Positions 8,701-16,388 of a stretch of 52,125 nucleotides of DNA are shown piece after piece. Position numbers and translations under genes: made by a program. Positions within the stretch are counted from its first letter, which is position 1. Each line of letters begins with the position of its first letter. The notes under the pieces were generated by a model that searched no databases, had not been told where the DNA came from, and saw nothing but the letters and a program-made list of their open reading frames with translations. The stretch comes from Lachnospiraceae bacterium (GTDB lineage: Bacteria > Bacillota > Clostridia > Lachnospirales > Lachnospiraceae), in assembly GCA_024684085.1 (NCBI GenBank), contig JAIKXM010000002.1, positions 1 through 52,125 on the forward strand, read 5' to 3'.

Positions 8701-10469
8701 AGACACAGTGTCTTGAAAATGACACCATCGTCATATATCAATGCGACCGGGCTTGTGATATTAATATCTTCAAGTCCCGAATCACACATAAGACCTTTCT
8801 CCCAGGTCTCCTCTATCTCAATGCCGAAATCGCGACAATGCTGGAAGGTATCCTCTATCGCCATGGGCTTACCATAGTAATATCCCTGAATCCTCTCACA
8901 GCCTATAGTCTTCAGGAACTCAACCTCTTCCTCTGTCTCTGCGCCTTCCGTCAATGTATGTATCCCCAGCCTCTTAGCCATAGAGACAATGGATCTTAAG
9001 ATCTCCTTTCCCTGATCGTTAAGATTCCTTAGGAACATCATATCTATCTTGATCTCATCAAAGGTGAACTCCTTAAGGATATTAAGTGTTGAATAACCGC
9101 TTCCGAAGTCATCCATCCACACTTCATAGCCATATTTGTGAAGCCTGTCGATCTCTTCCTTCATTCTCACCTTATCGGCCATAAGGGTAGATTCGGTGAT
9201 CTCACAACATATAAGATTCCTGCTTATGTGGTACCTTTCGACCATCTCCTCCAGAGTCTCAAAGGGCTGTCCCACAAGGAAATCCATTCTTGAGAAATTG
9301 ATCGAAACCGGAGCAACAATAACCCCCTCATCCATCCTCCTCCTAAGATCCTTGCAGGCCTGTTCTATAACGTAATGATCCAGTTTATGGATGATATTCT
9401 CCTGCTCAAGAATAGGAATAAAAACAGCCGGTGAGAGGAAACCATATGTCGGATCTATCCATCTCGTCAGAGCTTCCATACTGCACATTTTGCCCGTAAG
9501 CGTTCTGACTACAGGCTGGTAATATATCTGGATATATCCCGAGGCTATCGCCTTATCCAGATTCCTCGATATATAAGATCTCAGCTCATATTCACGTTTC
9601 AACTGAGAATTAAACTCAATAATATTAACGGCAAGATTATCTCGTATGGAATCACTGGCCATCTTCGCCTGATCACAGGCTGTAAGCGCCGTTATCTCCC
9701 TGTCGCCTTCGCCAAATCTTCGTATGCCCACCTTGATATTGACAGGCACCGTCTCCGAAAGCCCCCTTACGGCATCACGCACTTTTATAAGCCTTTCTTC
9801 CAGATCCTTATCCAAAACATAGGCCACAAAGATATCAGCAGAGAACCTTGATATTATCCCACCTTCAAATTCTTTGGAAAGTATATCTGCCACAGACTTA
9901 AGGCATTCGTCACCGGCTTCAAGTCCGAAAGCGGTATTGTACATCTTGAACTTGCTGATATTCAGATGAAAAAGAGCATAACTGTCGTCAATACCGTTAC
10001 GCAGAAGCTCGCTCCTCTTCTCGTTGACGGCATCAAGGAAATGGCGCATGCCGATAAGACCGGTCAGCGGATCGGAAACATATGTATTATTCTTATTACT
10101 GATACTGACTATGAATGCCAGATATACATCCCCATAAGCCTCAGACCCTGACAGCCGTCCGTATTCCTCCACATATCTCACATCCCCGTTCTTGGATCTG
10201 ATCCTGTAAGATATATGCTCGAAATAGTTGTCATGAACCTTCCTCTGCTCAGAAATATTGTTATGTACATTTTCATAATCATCCGGATATATCATTCCGC
10301 TGAATGTCCCACCGGTATACTCCACGAATTCGTCAAAATCAGCACATCCGAATATTGATACAACTTCCTCATTGGCATATATTATCCGCTCTGAATCGTC
10401 GGCCTTATATGCAAATACTCCCCCCGGAAGTGCATCATAATACCTGTTTATCTCATAATGATCTGCCAT
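5748..10469 (-). CDS. Giant multi-domain GGDEF/EAL cyclic-di-GMP protein
   Basis: About 1,573 residues, with no clear membrane segment. Order: PAS (about 10-125); degenerate GGDEF with RFSADIF in place of the active motif; EAL phosphodiesterase with intact MEALTRW, DDFGSGYS, IKID and EGAETEEE motifs; PAS domains; a second degenerate GGDEF (MDGARF); a PAS-like segment with four cysteines (GCKCYK...CDDC); GAF; and a C-terminal GGDEF with perfect RIGGDEF near residue 1498. The position for the RxxD inhibitory site reads MGAD, so product inhibition there is unlikely. It should both make and break cyclic-di-GMP. The ATG at 10469 is preferred because GGGGGA lies seven bases before it; an ATG two codons upstream (10475) is too close to it. 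Confidence 0.9.
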   Translation of the reverse strand: MADHYEINRYYDALPGGVFAYKADDSERIIYANEEVVSIFGCADFDEFVEYTGGTFSGMIYPDDYENVHNNISEQRKVHDNYFEHISYRIRSKNGDVRYVEEYGRLSGSEAYGDVYLAFIVSISNKNNTYVSDPLTGLIGMRHFLDAVNEKRSELLRNGIDDSYALFHLNISKFKMYNTAFGLEAGDECLKSVADILSKEFEGGIISRFSADIFVAYVLDKDLEERLIKVRDAVRGLSETVPVNIKVGIRRFGEGDREITALTACDQAKMASDSIRDNLAVNIIEFNSQLKREYELRSYISRNLDKAIASGYIQIYYQPVVRTLTGKMCSMEALTRWIDPTYGFLSPAVFIPILEQENIIHKLDHYVIEQACKDLRRRMDEGVIVAPVSINFSRMDFLVGQPFETLEEMVERYHISRNLICCEITESTLMADKVRMKEEIDRLHKYGYEVWMDDFGSGYSTLNILKEFTFDEIKIDMMFLRNLNDQGKEILRSIVSMAKRLGIHTLTEGAETEEEVEFLKTIGCERIQGYYYGKPMAIEDTFQHCRDFGIEIEETWEKGLMCDSGLEDINITSPVALIYDDGVIFKTLCLNDAFLNELSTIGIRSFEDFDSYIGRTNSYYISRFRQYSDKARSSGEAESFTYVEHGEYISVSIKTLAIYDERSVHRFEMINATHSDEQNDLKVLDGMTRQFTALYSDVYLLDAEQDEIRILSTSNIWEKAGDTIKGIVKYYREFAKENIHPKDIDDYIEFVTPANIYDKVDRSGKNFVTQSFRVRRADGIYRWVTAVAAVGLGIENSPIMILQRDDLLNSEAYRKRLVERLADSLEGSYLKTEGDAWDMDGELWRNLISSSPVCYFWKDKYRRFMGASQSFLDAYGIKHINEIYGKTDEEVGWHIDEDPYRNDECRVLSGERVIDSIGKCMIKGELKTITASKIPIYRDGEIIGLLGYFRDLERDTDLSDDPESMHYIDPLTGMLNYSGLINILMQFDDNYRKNGQNFISVIAYIPTYDEMRKRYGDAVGEKLLRKVAGILRSTTPLDAVVAHMDGARFVMLDKMADIARSREMCEKSIEDLRNIHDIDGYKCDISMHYSYTLRSETQSIDSMMGLLFERLGIAEKINYARDLYALERINLEREKFDDTDLRIVISDPLNYDLYYINKMGLREAGLPEDYDYSGCKCYKLINGYDAPCDDCPNARLNRSGFYSWNNHNPKNGKDYVMKDTLIPWDGRSVKFSISFCLQNYMNQQKERDDYIYREKTINDMIRQALCETSPEAGIRSFLDKIGREFDAERVHIFEEKGDWVTSETYSWGKDRSDSYKEKMSEVSSSVTRPFFDSFDRASSVVIRSHDDLEGGLEELKDTFINEGIERSVIVALRRGVKTIGFLGVDNPNPDKLDDLRMALEFLAPFIIFLLRSRDIVRKMDTIGFHDSMTGVMNRRALAPAFEAAKKDGNYIVIYGDVNGLKKINDTMGHDAGDELIKSAARIMSNLMGADNVYRIGGDEFLIVKEILPGLDADCMIRRLRESLDQEDISVALGCVVKSGSKMDVNKLLKEADRRMYLNKQYMHHQKSAEEKSV

Positions 10470-10647
10470 CTGCATATCCCCCTAATATCCCCCATCTGTG
10501 CCTTCGTGGCCCGGAGATGGAAGATCTCTCTTACTGCATTAAAAATGACTTCGCCAAAAAAGATAATCCACTATTTAATAATACCACATGTACGGATTTC
10601 TGTGGGAAATAACTCTTGAGGACGGGCCGGCCGGAGTGCCAAGGGGT

Positions 10648-11559
10648 TCAGTTATCGGAACGGGCGGCTGTGATAACAGAATGGAGATGCAAGACTGCGG
10701 GATTGATACTGTCTTCCATCCAGTCCATCTCAAAATCAAGATTCTCCGTAGTGCCGTCCTCCTTGATAAGAGGAACTATCCGAAGAGTCTCATCCGACTG
10801 ATACAGTCGTACGGCGTATTCCGGCATGATACTGATACCGAGTCCCGTACTTATCATCAGCATAAGCGTCTCAGGATTACCTTCCATTGCCACAATATTG
10901 GGATAATAGCCGCCTCTTTCATATATGAGCAGCGACTCCTCCATCTGATCGAGCGGTCGTCCCGAGGGCTCCATCATGATAAAGCTCTCATTTTCAAGAT
11001 CTCTATATGTGAGACTGTCCCTTCCTGCCAGCGGATGAGCCTCCGGAAGGACTGCCATAACAGGATAACTGGCAAGATATACCGACTTCATATTCTGATG
11101 ATCCCTGATCTTGGGAGACAGTGTCATGATCACGTCGCACTCACCTCTCTTCAATTCCTCAAAGAGTATACTGGTATTATCGCTTATAAGATTGATCTTA
11201 ATAGAGGGATAGGCTTCATGAAAATCTCTCAGTGAACGGACAAAATCCTTCTGCCCGAAGCCTTTGGCATATCCTATGGTCACCTCGCCCTCTACGCCCT
11301 CCGACACAAGGCGGGCAAGCCTTATGGCATCATCACTTCTGGCAACTATGGCTCTGGCTTCCTTAAGATATACCTTACCCGCTGCCGTGAGCTCCACATG
11401 ATGTCTGTCTCTTATAAAGAGGGGTACTCCTACGGTAGTCTCCAGAGCCTTGATCTGCTGTGTCATCGCTGTCTGACTTATGAAACAGTCGGCTGCCGCT
11501 CTGGTAAAATTCAAAGTCTCCGCCAGACTAATGAAATAATGTAACTGATTAAGATTCAT
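10648..11559 (-). CDS. LysR family transcriptional regulator
   Basis: 303 residues, the standard LysR length. The N-terminal winged helix reads MNLNQLHYFISLAETLNFTRAAA, then SQTAMTQQIKALE, and is followed by a periplasmic-binding-like effector domain (EVTIGYAKGF onward; GLGISIMPEYAV near the C-terminus). GGGAGGA precedes the ATG by about ten bases. It is transcribed away from the tryptophan-synthase-like gene, and a LysR-type dyad stands at about -65 of that gene's promoter, so it very probably activates it. The effector is unknown. The leader toward its own promoter carries degenerate GATGCA-type repeats. Confidence 0.9.
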   Translation of the reverse strand: MNLNQLHYFISLAETLNFTRAAADCFISQTAMTQQIKALETTVGVPLFIRDRHHVELTAAGKVYLKEARAIVARSDDAIRLARLVSEGVEGEVTIGYAKGFGQKDFVRSLRDFHEAYPSIKINLISDNTSILFEELKRGECDVIMTLSPKIRDHQNMKSVYLASYPVMAVLPEAHPLAGRDSLTYRDLENESFIMMEPSGRPLDQMEESLLIYERGGYYPNIVAMEGNPETLMLMISTGLGISIMPEYAVRLYQSDETLRIVPLIKEDGTTENLDFEMDWMEDSINPAVLHLHSVITAARSDN

Positions 11560-11607
11560 TATCCGAGTTCCTCCCGAGTATCATTATCGCCTTCGCATCT
11601 TCTGCGT

Positions 11608-11678
11608 CTTGCATCTCCCCTACGCACTCTGCATCTTTTGCATCTTGCATCTCCCTACGCACTCTGCATTTTCTGCGT
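11608..11678. repeat. Direct repeat of about 36 bp in the lysR leader
   Basis: The segment starting CTTGCATCTCCC and continuing TACGCACTCTGCAT occurs twice head to tail (11608-11643 and 11644-11678) and breaks up into smaller GCATCT/TGCGTCT units on both sides, from about 11590 to 11710. A reading frame across it on the plus strand is low-complexity and not believable as a gene. On the minus strand it is the untranslated leader of lysR. Confidence 0.65.
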
Positions 11679-11801
11679 TTCCCCTCTCTTCTGCGCCTTC
11701 TGTATTCTCTTCGTCGTACGTATCTTCCATATCCTCTGCTACGTTTTTTTTCGTTTATGTTATATCATTCCGCATCACTGCTGTATCATATATCCGATCT
11801 T

Positions 11802-11872
11802 GTAATAAGTTAATCTTATTACGCAAGTACATTTTATCATTTTACAGTACTCAAAATCAATCTTATAATAAG
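11802..11872 (+). promoter_or_regulatory. trpB2 promoter with LysR-type binding sites
   Basis: TTTACA (11841-11846), a 17-base spacer and TATAAT (11864-11869) form a near-ideal promoter. A perfect dyad GTAATAAG-N5-CTTATTAC (11802-11822) is centred about 64 bases before the expected start of transcription, the classic LysR recognition site. A second site made of the same half-sequences, CTTAT-A-ATAAG (11862-11872), overlaps the -10, as activation sites do. The divergent lysR gene is the obvious candidate regulator. Confidence 0.75.
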
Positions 11873-11956
11873 TAAAGGTTGAGTCGCATGATTACAACAC
11901 AGTGAGACCGAACCATACATTCAGTCGAAGTATTTTTACGATAAGGAGAGAAAAAA

Positions 11957-13330
11957 ATGGCAGAAGAAAAAATACCCTATAAAATATATCTTAGTGAAGA
12001 CGAGATCCCTAAGCAGTGGTACAACGTAAGATCCGATATGAAGACAAAACCGGCTCCGCTTCTTAATCCGGGCACGGGTCAGCCGATGGGCTACGAAGAC
12101 TTAAGACCTGTTTTCTGTGATGAACTCATCAAGCAGGAATTGGATAATGACACACCTTATATCGATATCCCTCAGGAAATCCAGGATTTCTATAAGATGT
12201 ACAGGCCGGCACCTCTTGTACGTGCTTACTGTCTTGAGAAGGCTCTCGGGACTCCCGCCAAGATCTACTACAAATTCGAAGGTAACAACACAAGCGGAAG
12301 CCACAAGCTCAATTCCGCTATCGTTCAGGCTTACTACGCTAAGCAGCAGGGACTTAAGGGTGTTACAACAGAGACAGGTGCAGGTCAGTGGGGTACAGCT
12401 CTTTCAATGGCATGTGCATATATGGGACTTGACTGTAAGGTATACATGGTTAAGGTATCTTACGAGCAGAAGCCTTTCCGTCGTGAGGTTATGAGAACTT
12501 ACGGCGCAACGGTTACACCTTCTCCCTCAATGGATACGGAAGTAGGACGCAAGATCAACGAAGCTCATCCCGGAACAACAGGAAGTCTTGGATGCGCAAT
12601 TTCGGAAGCTGTTGAAGTTGCCACACATAATGAAGGTTACAGATATGTTCTCGGAAGCGTACTTAATCAGGTACTTCTTCACCAGACAGTTATCGGACTT
12701 GAAGCAAAGGCAGCTCTTGATAAATATAACGTAGTTCCCGATATCATCATCGGATGTGCAGGCGGCGGTTCTAACCTCGGCGGTCTTATCTCACCTTTCA
12801 TGGGCGAGAAGTTAAGAGGCGAAAGAGATTACAGGATCATTGCAGTAGAGCCCGCAAGCTGTCCCAGTTTCACAAGAGGTGTATATGCATATGACTTCTG
12901 TGACACCGGAATGGTATGTCCTCTTGCCAAGATGTATACACTCGGCAGCAACTTCATTCCTTCAGCCAATCACGCAGGCGGCTTGAGATATCACGGCATG
13001 AGCCCTATTCTTTCACAGCTCTATGATGACGGATATCTTGAGGCAGTTTCGGTTGAGCAGACATCTGTATTCGAAGCAGCTCAGAGATTTGCAAGAGTTG
13101 AAGGTATCCTTCCCGCTCCCGAGAGCAGCCACGCTATTAAGGTTGCTATCGACGAAGCACTTAAGTGCAAGGAGACAGGCGAGGAGAAGACCATCCTCTT
13201 CGGTCTTACGGGAACAGGTTATTTCGATATGGTTGCTTACGGCAAGTTCAACGATGGCGAGATGAACGACTACATCCCTACAGACGAAGAACTTCAGAAG
13301 AGCTTCGCAACACTTCCCAAGATCGGTTAA
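11957..13330 (+). CDS. TrpB2-type tryptophan synthase beta-like protein
   Basis: 457 residues, the length of the TrpB2 subfamily (TIGR01415), longer than TrpB1 (about 400). The PLP lysine is Lys117 in GSHKLNSA, ETGAGQWG follows near 139-146, and the phosphate-binding glycines are in CAGGGSNLGG. The N-terminal extension with WYN and PAPLLNPGTGQP, and RPAPLVRAYCLEKALG, are TrpB2 hallmarks. The enzyme condenses indole or a related acceptor with serine; TrpB2 is often unlinked from trpA, as here, and may salvage indole. AAGGAGAG precedes the ATG. It appears to be a single-gene transcript driven by a LysR-controlled promoter and ended by two hairpins. Confidence 0.92.
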   Translation: MAEEKIPYKIYLSEDEIPKQWYNVRSDMKTKPAPLLNPGTGQPMGYEDLRPVFCDELIKQELDNDTPYIDIPQEIQDFYKMYRPAPLVRAYCLEKALGTPAKIYYKFEGNNTSGSHKLNSAIVQAYYAKQQGLKGVTTETGAGQWGTALSMACAYMGLDCKVYMVKVSYEQKPFRREVMRTYGATVTPSPSMDTEVGRKINEAHPGTTGSLGCAISEAVEVATHNEGYRYVLGSVLNQVLLHQTVIGLEAKAALDKYNVVPDIIIGCAGGGSNLGGLISPFMGEKLRGERDYRIIAVEPASCPSFTRGVYAYDFCDTGMVCPLAKMYTLGSNFIPSANHAGGLRYHGMSPILSQLYDDGYLEAVSVEQTSVFEAAQRFARVEGILPAPESSHAIKVAIDEALKCKETGEEKTILFGLTGTGYFDMVAYGKFNDGEMNDYIPTDEELQKSFATLPKIG

Positions 13331-13415
13331 AAAACGACCACCGATATTATGACACCGGTGTCACAAATACAGGATGACGCCGGCAGACTGTTCATTCGCA
13401 TAACATAAGATTGAT

Positions 13416-13491
13416 CGAGCAGGGAGACTCCCCTGCTCGGCGATAATACTGTAGGACACTGAAAAGCTAATGCTTTTCGGTGTCCTACAGT
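13416..13491 (+). terminator. Tandem hairpins downstream of trpB2
   Basis: First hairpin: CGAGCAGGG / CCCTGCTCG (13416-13439). Second: a 20-base-pair stem from ACTGTAGGACAC to GTGTCCTACAGT with a TAAT loop (13448-13491), followed by CATTTTAA. Together they should stop trpB2 transcription. The remaining bases up to 13630 hold nothing recognisable. Confidence 0.7.
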
Positions 13492-13630
13492 CATTTTAAC
13501 TCTTGGATGACAATCAATGTCTATCCTGTAATCTCTTATGCAGATCAGATGCACCATATAACACATCCGTTACAGTCACTACGCCCGGATCGATCACATC
13601 TGAGCGAAAGCGACGTCTCGGTCAATATAT

Positions 13631-14212
13631 TCACCGAAACACCCTTTCCGTCAATTTCATTATCTCATGGAGATATCCCGTATCGCGGCAGACATCGCCA
13701 CTCTCTATGGAATGATTACCATAAGGATAGATATATAACTCTGCCCCTGTGGCACCCGCTTTGCTTTTTATGACACGTGTGTCAGACAGAGGATCCGACT
13801 CACCGTAGAAGGCTATGACTTTTTCTCCGGCGTGATCGAAAGTCTCCTCCACCGGTGTATACCAGATCTGCTTAGCATCGATACCGTACTCTTCGGCAAA
13901 ACGTGCCAGTACGACCGTCCCGATACTCTTACCTATCAGCACAACATCAGCATACTCCGTGAAATCGATATCCTTCAGCTGTTCACAGGCTTGTCTGTAA
14001 GCATCTTCTGCCGCCTTACGCAAGAGTCCATCATCACCTTTGACGCCAACAGGCATATCATGATATTCTACATCCCTGACCTCATAGCCATATTGATACG
14101 CCATCTCAACCGCATAATACAATAACGGCTTGCCCTTATGATATCCTATCCCGGGGAAGATGACCGCTATCTTCCTGTCGTTCTTATCCTTGCATTCTGC
14201 ATCAACACTCAT
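13631..14212 (-). CDS. Alpha/beta hydrolase, small
   Basis: 193 residues from the ATG at 14212, which has GAGG six bases upstream. ATGs at 14236 and 14224 are in frame, but the first lies one base after the preceding stop with a poor ribosome site. The nucleophile elbow is GKSIGT, the acid is likely the Asp in YGESDPLSD, and the histidine is in YGNHSIESG near the end, so the catalytic triad is complete. The HGxP region is replaced by FPGIGYHKGKPLLYY. It belongs to a family of short cytoplasmic hydrolases annotated only as alpha/beta hydrolase or phosphoglycolate-phosphatase-like; the substrate is unknown. It follows the two coiled-coil genes and may be in their transcript. Confidence 0.75.
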   Translation of the reverse strand: MSVDAECKDKNDRKIAVIFPGIGYHKGKPLLYYAVEMAYQYGYEVRDVEYHDMPVGVKGDDGLLRKAAEDAYRQACEQLKDIDFTEYADVVLIGKSIGTVVLARFAEEYGIDAKQIWYTPVEETFDHAGEKVIAFYGESDPLSDTRVIKSKAGATGAELYIYPYGNHSIESGDVCRDTGYLHEIMKLTERVFR

Positions 14213-14237
14213 ATCGTTCCTCATAGCCTTTTTCATT

Positions 14238-15311
14238 CTAACCCTGCAGATCTATTGCAAGCCCGCATCCCTGCATCGGATCAATGGCAACAGTTCCCGG
14301 CATTGGACTTCCCCAAACTGTTCCCGGTAACGAATTAACGTTAGCCGCTCCCAATACTGCGCCGGTGCCACCCGAATCCTGCATAAACTTCATCATACCC
14401 TTGAGATAATCCATATCCGCTTTCATCATGGCCTTCTGCTCAGATGCCCTGTGATGCCGCTTCAATTCTTCGAGTTCCTCTTCACTCATATGAGGATCGA
14501 TAACTTCCATGGCTTCTAGTGCTTCCATGGCTTCCTCAAGTTCTCTCAGCTCTTCTACGGCTCCAAGCGCTTCCATGGCTTCTTCCGGTTCTCTCAGTTC
14601 TTCTACGGCTTCATGCAGCATCTGCTGTCTCTCTTCGAAGATCGCATCCTCTTTATCGGAGAGTTTTTCTTCCTCACGGGCTATAACGGCATCCCTAAGG
14701 CCTCTTGCAGCTTCCTTCTGTTTATCAGCCTTCTCATCCGCACGTCGGGTATGCTCCACCAATTCTTCCAATTCCAGATGATGCTTCTTCTTCCTCGCTG
14801 CCATCTCCATCCGCTTGGCGTGGATAAGCGCCAGTTGAAGTTCTTCCTGATTACCTTTCCCGGAAGCTATCTGTCGCTTGACCTCGAGCACCTTCCGCTT
14901 GGCGGCAATGACCGCCTGTCCTGCGCTGACCGATGTCTTGGCGCGCTGTATCCGCGTAGCAACATCCTTGCAATTATATTTCACCGGCTTACTGTATTCT
15001 TCCTTGTCTCCGCAATCATTATCTCCGAAGAGCTCACGGAATATAGACTCACTGTCAACAGGATCCGTACCAAGTATCCCGCTGTTTTTCTCCTGCTTAT
15101 TATTGAGTTCTCGCAGAAGTTCACGGGTCTGAGTCAGTTGCTGCTTCCTGGCCTGTTCCTGTCGCTGCCTGAGATCATATATAGCCCATGAAGGTTCGGA
15201 CTCACTTCTGTTCACCTGCCGGTCTTTGGCCGCATATCCATATGTCATGCACATACCATCACCACGCATCATGAAGGGATACGCGCCACTCGCATAATTT
15301 GAAATATTCAT
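14238..15311 (-). CDS. Coiled-coil protein with Glu/Leu repeats, unknown function
   Basis: 357 residues. GGAGGGATAGAC precedes the ATG. The N-terminal 50 residues are tyrosine- and glycine-rich (MNISNYASGAYPFM). Then comes a lysine-rich helical core (ATRIQRAKTSVSAGQAVIAAKRKVLEVKRQI) with ARKKKHHLELEELVE, and a highly charged stretch with an imperfect repeat, AVEELREPEEAMEALG then AVEELRELEEAMEALE. The C-terminus is glycine-rich without charge. No signal peptide or membrane segment is seen. I recognise the type as a protein common in Lachnospiraceae but with no assigned role. It lies 20 bases after the next gene, behind a sigma-28 promoter, so a role in motility or cell-surface assembly is inferred. 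Confidence 0.7.
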   Translation of the reverse strand: MNISNYASGAYPFMMRGDGMCMTYGYAAKDRQVNRSESEPSWAIYDLRQRQEQARKQQLTQTRELLRELNNKQEKNSGILGTDPVDSESIFRELFGDNDCGDKEEYSKPVKYNCKDVATRIQRAKTSVSAGQAVIAAKRKVLEVKRQIASGKGNQEELQLALIHAKRMEMAARKKKHHLELEELVEHTRRADEKADKQKEAARGLRDAVIAREEEKLSDKEDAIFEERQQMLHEAVEELREPEEAMEALGAVEELRELEEAMEALEAMEVIDPHMSEEELEELKRHHRASEQKAMMKADMDYLKGMMKFMQDSGGTGAVLGAANVNSLPGTVWGSPMPGTVAIDPMQGCGLAIDLQG

Positions 15312-15331
15312 GTCTATCCCTCCGATCCTTC

Positions 15332-16252
15332 TTAACCACGGAAATCAATATGCGCACCGACAGCAGTGTCAGAACCGCTCATAACGCGCCGCGAAGCGAT
15401 GTCATAAGAGTAAGAGCTCACCATCGATATGAGTTCTTCCATAGAAGAGGCCTCTATCGTAACATATTCCTTATTATCCCCGACAGGCACATTGCCACCA
15501 TCTGTATCCGCTTCAGGCATATCTCTGTCCCTCAGCTCTTCCGGACGGACATTCTCTTCTGCCGCTTTCTTAAGCCGCTCTTCACGAAGTTCCTTCTCAG
15601 CCTTCTTCTTCTCCTTCGCTTTCAGTTCCTTCTTCTGAGCCGCTTTCTTCTCTATCGACTTCTTCTGCGCATCCAGAGATTTCTCCACTGTTGCAAAAAA
15701 GCTCTCATTGCCGTTAGAATCGACCGATACACCAAAGTTCTTGGTACCTATACCTGTTGATGCCAGACTGTTCTTAGCCTCAGACAGCTTCATCTCAGAC
15801 ATAGCGATAATGGCCTCGTATTTCTTACGATAGGCTTCGTCTGTCGCCATCCGTTCCAGCTTCTCGTCGTCAATGAGCAGTACCATCTTATTGGCATTAC
15901 CATAAGACGCAGCATTGGCATGAACCTGCGCCTTAAGATCCTTACTCACGGCGATAAACTCGATATTATGATACCGAGCCTTCAGCTTGTCATAATAAGC
16001 CTTCGCCTTATCCGAGAGCTTCACATCACCGATAGTATTACCGTATTCTGTTTGCCTTGGAACAAGAGAACTTGTCGATTCGATAAAAGAACAATCTTTT
16101 GTCCTGATATCAGATACCCCATTGCTCTTAGCAGTCTTAGGATCCGCCACGCCATATGAGGTCTTTGATGCCTGACCCGGAACTTCCTTCTTACCGGATC
16201 TCCATGCCTGATCTGTCTTCTGATACGAAGAAATACCATACATTCCTGCCAT
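15332..16252 (-). CDS. DUF6033-like protein, sigma-28 controlled
   Basis: 306 residues. A perfect AAGGAGG precedes the ATG. The opening MAGMYGISSYQKTDQAWR is followed by LSDKAKAYYDKLKARYHNIEFIAVSKDLK, a globular segment rich in small residues (VLLIDDEKLERMATDEAYRKKYE), a long basic-acidic coiled coil (about 195-235), and a tail that ends YDIASRRVMSGSDTAVG then HIDFRG. This architecture resembles a Lachnospiraceae family labelled DUF6033; the label is from memory. No secretion signal is visible. A near-perfect sigma-28 promoter upstream places it in the flagellar late-gene regulon, although its function is unknown. Likely the first gene of a three-gene transcript with its two downstream neighbours. 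Confidence 0.72.
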   Translation of the reverse strand: MAGMYGISSYQKTDQAWRSGKKEVPGQASKTSYGVADPKTAKSNGVSDIRTKDCSFIESTSSLVPRQTEYGNTIGDVKLSDKAKAYYDKLKARYHNIEFIAVSKDLKAQVHANAASYGNANKMVLLIDDEKLERMATDEAYRKKYEAIIAMSEMKLSEAKNSLASTGIGTKNFGVSVDSNGNESFFATVEKSLDAQKKSIEKKAAQKKELKAKEKKKAEKELREERLKKAAEENVRPEELRDRDMPEADTDGGNVPVGDNKEYVTIEASSMEELISMVSSYSYDIASRRVMSGSDTAVGAHIDFRG

Positions 16253-16326
16253 AGTTTCTACCTCCTTGTAGATAATATGAAATCCATTTCCGTCAACTTC
16301 AGATAAGGATACTTATCTTAATTGTT

Positions 16327-16353
16327 ATATCGGCAGTTTAGTATTAATAATTA
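16327..16353 (-). promoter_or_regulatory. Sigma-28 (SigD) promoter of the coiled-coil operon
   Basis: On the minus strand GCCGATAT (16334-16327) matches the sigma-28 -10 at all eight positions, and TAAT (16353-16350) 15 bases upstream matches the TAAA -35 at three of four. The start of transcription would be about 70 bases before the gene at 16252. Confidence 0.7.
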
Positions 16354-16388
16354 ACCGTGAAATTGCAGTCTACTGTATGTTTAGGGAA

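Noticed and set aside
10648-10665. TCCGATAA on the minus strand as a sigma-28 promoter for the GGDEF/EAL gene
   Set aside because: No TAAA at 15-16 bases upstream, and it lies at the very end of the lysR coding region about 180 bases before the gene.
11609-11875. Plus-strand frame of 88 codons between lysR and trpB2
   Set aside because: Low-complexity, built from the direct repeat, and it overlaps the trpB2 promoter and LysR sites.
14509-14781. Serine-rich plus-strand frame in the coiled-coil gene
   Set aside because: A mirror of the Glu/Leu-rich repeat on the other strand, no start signals.
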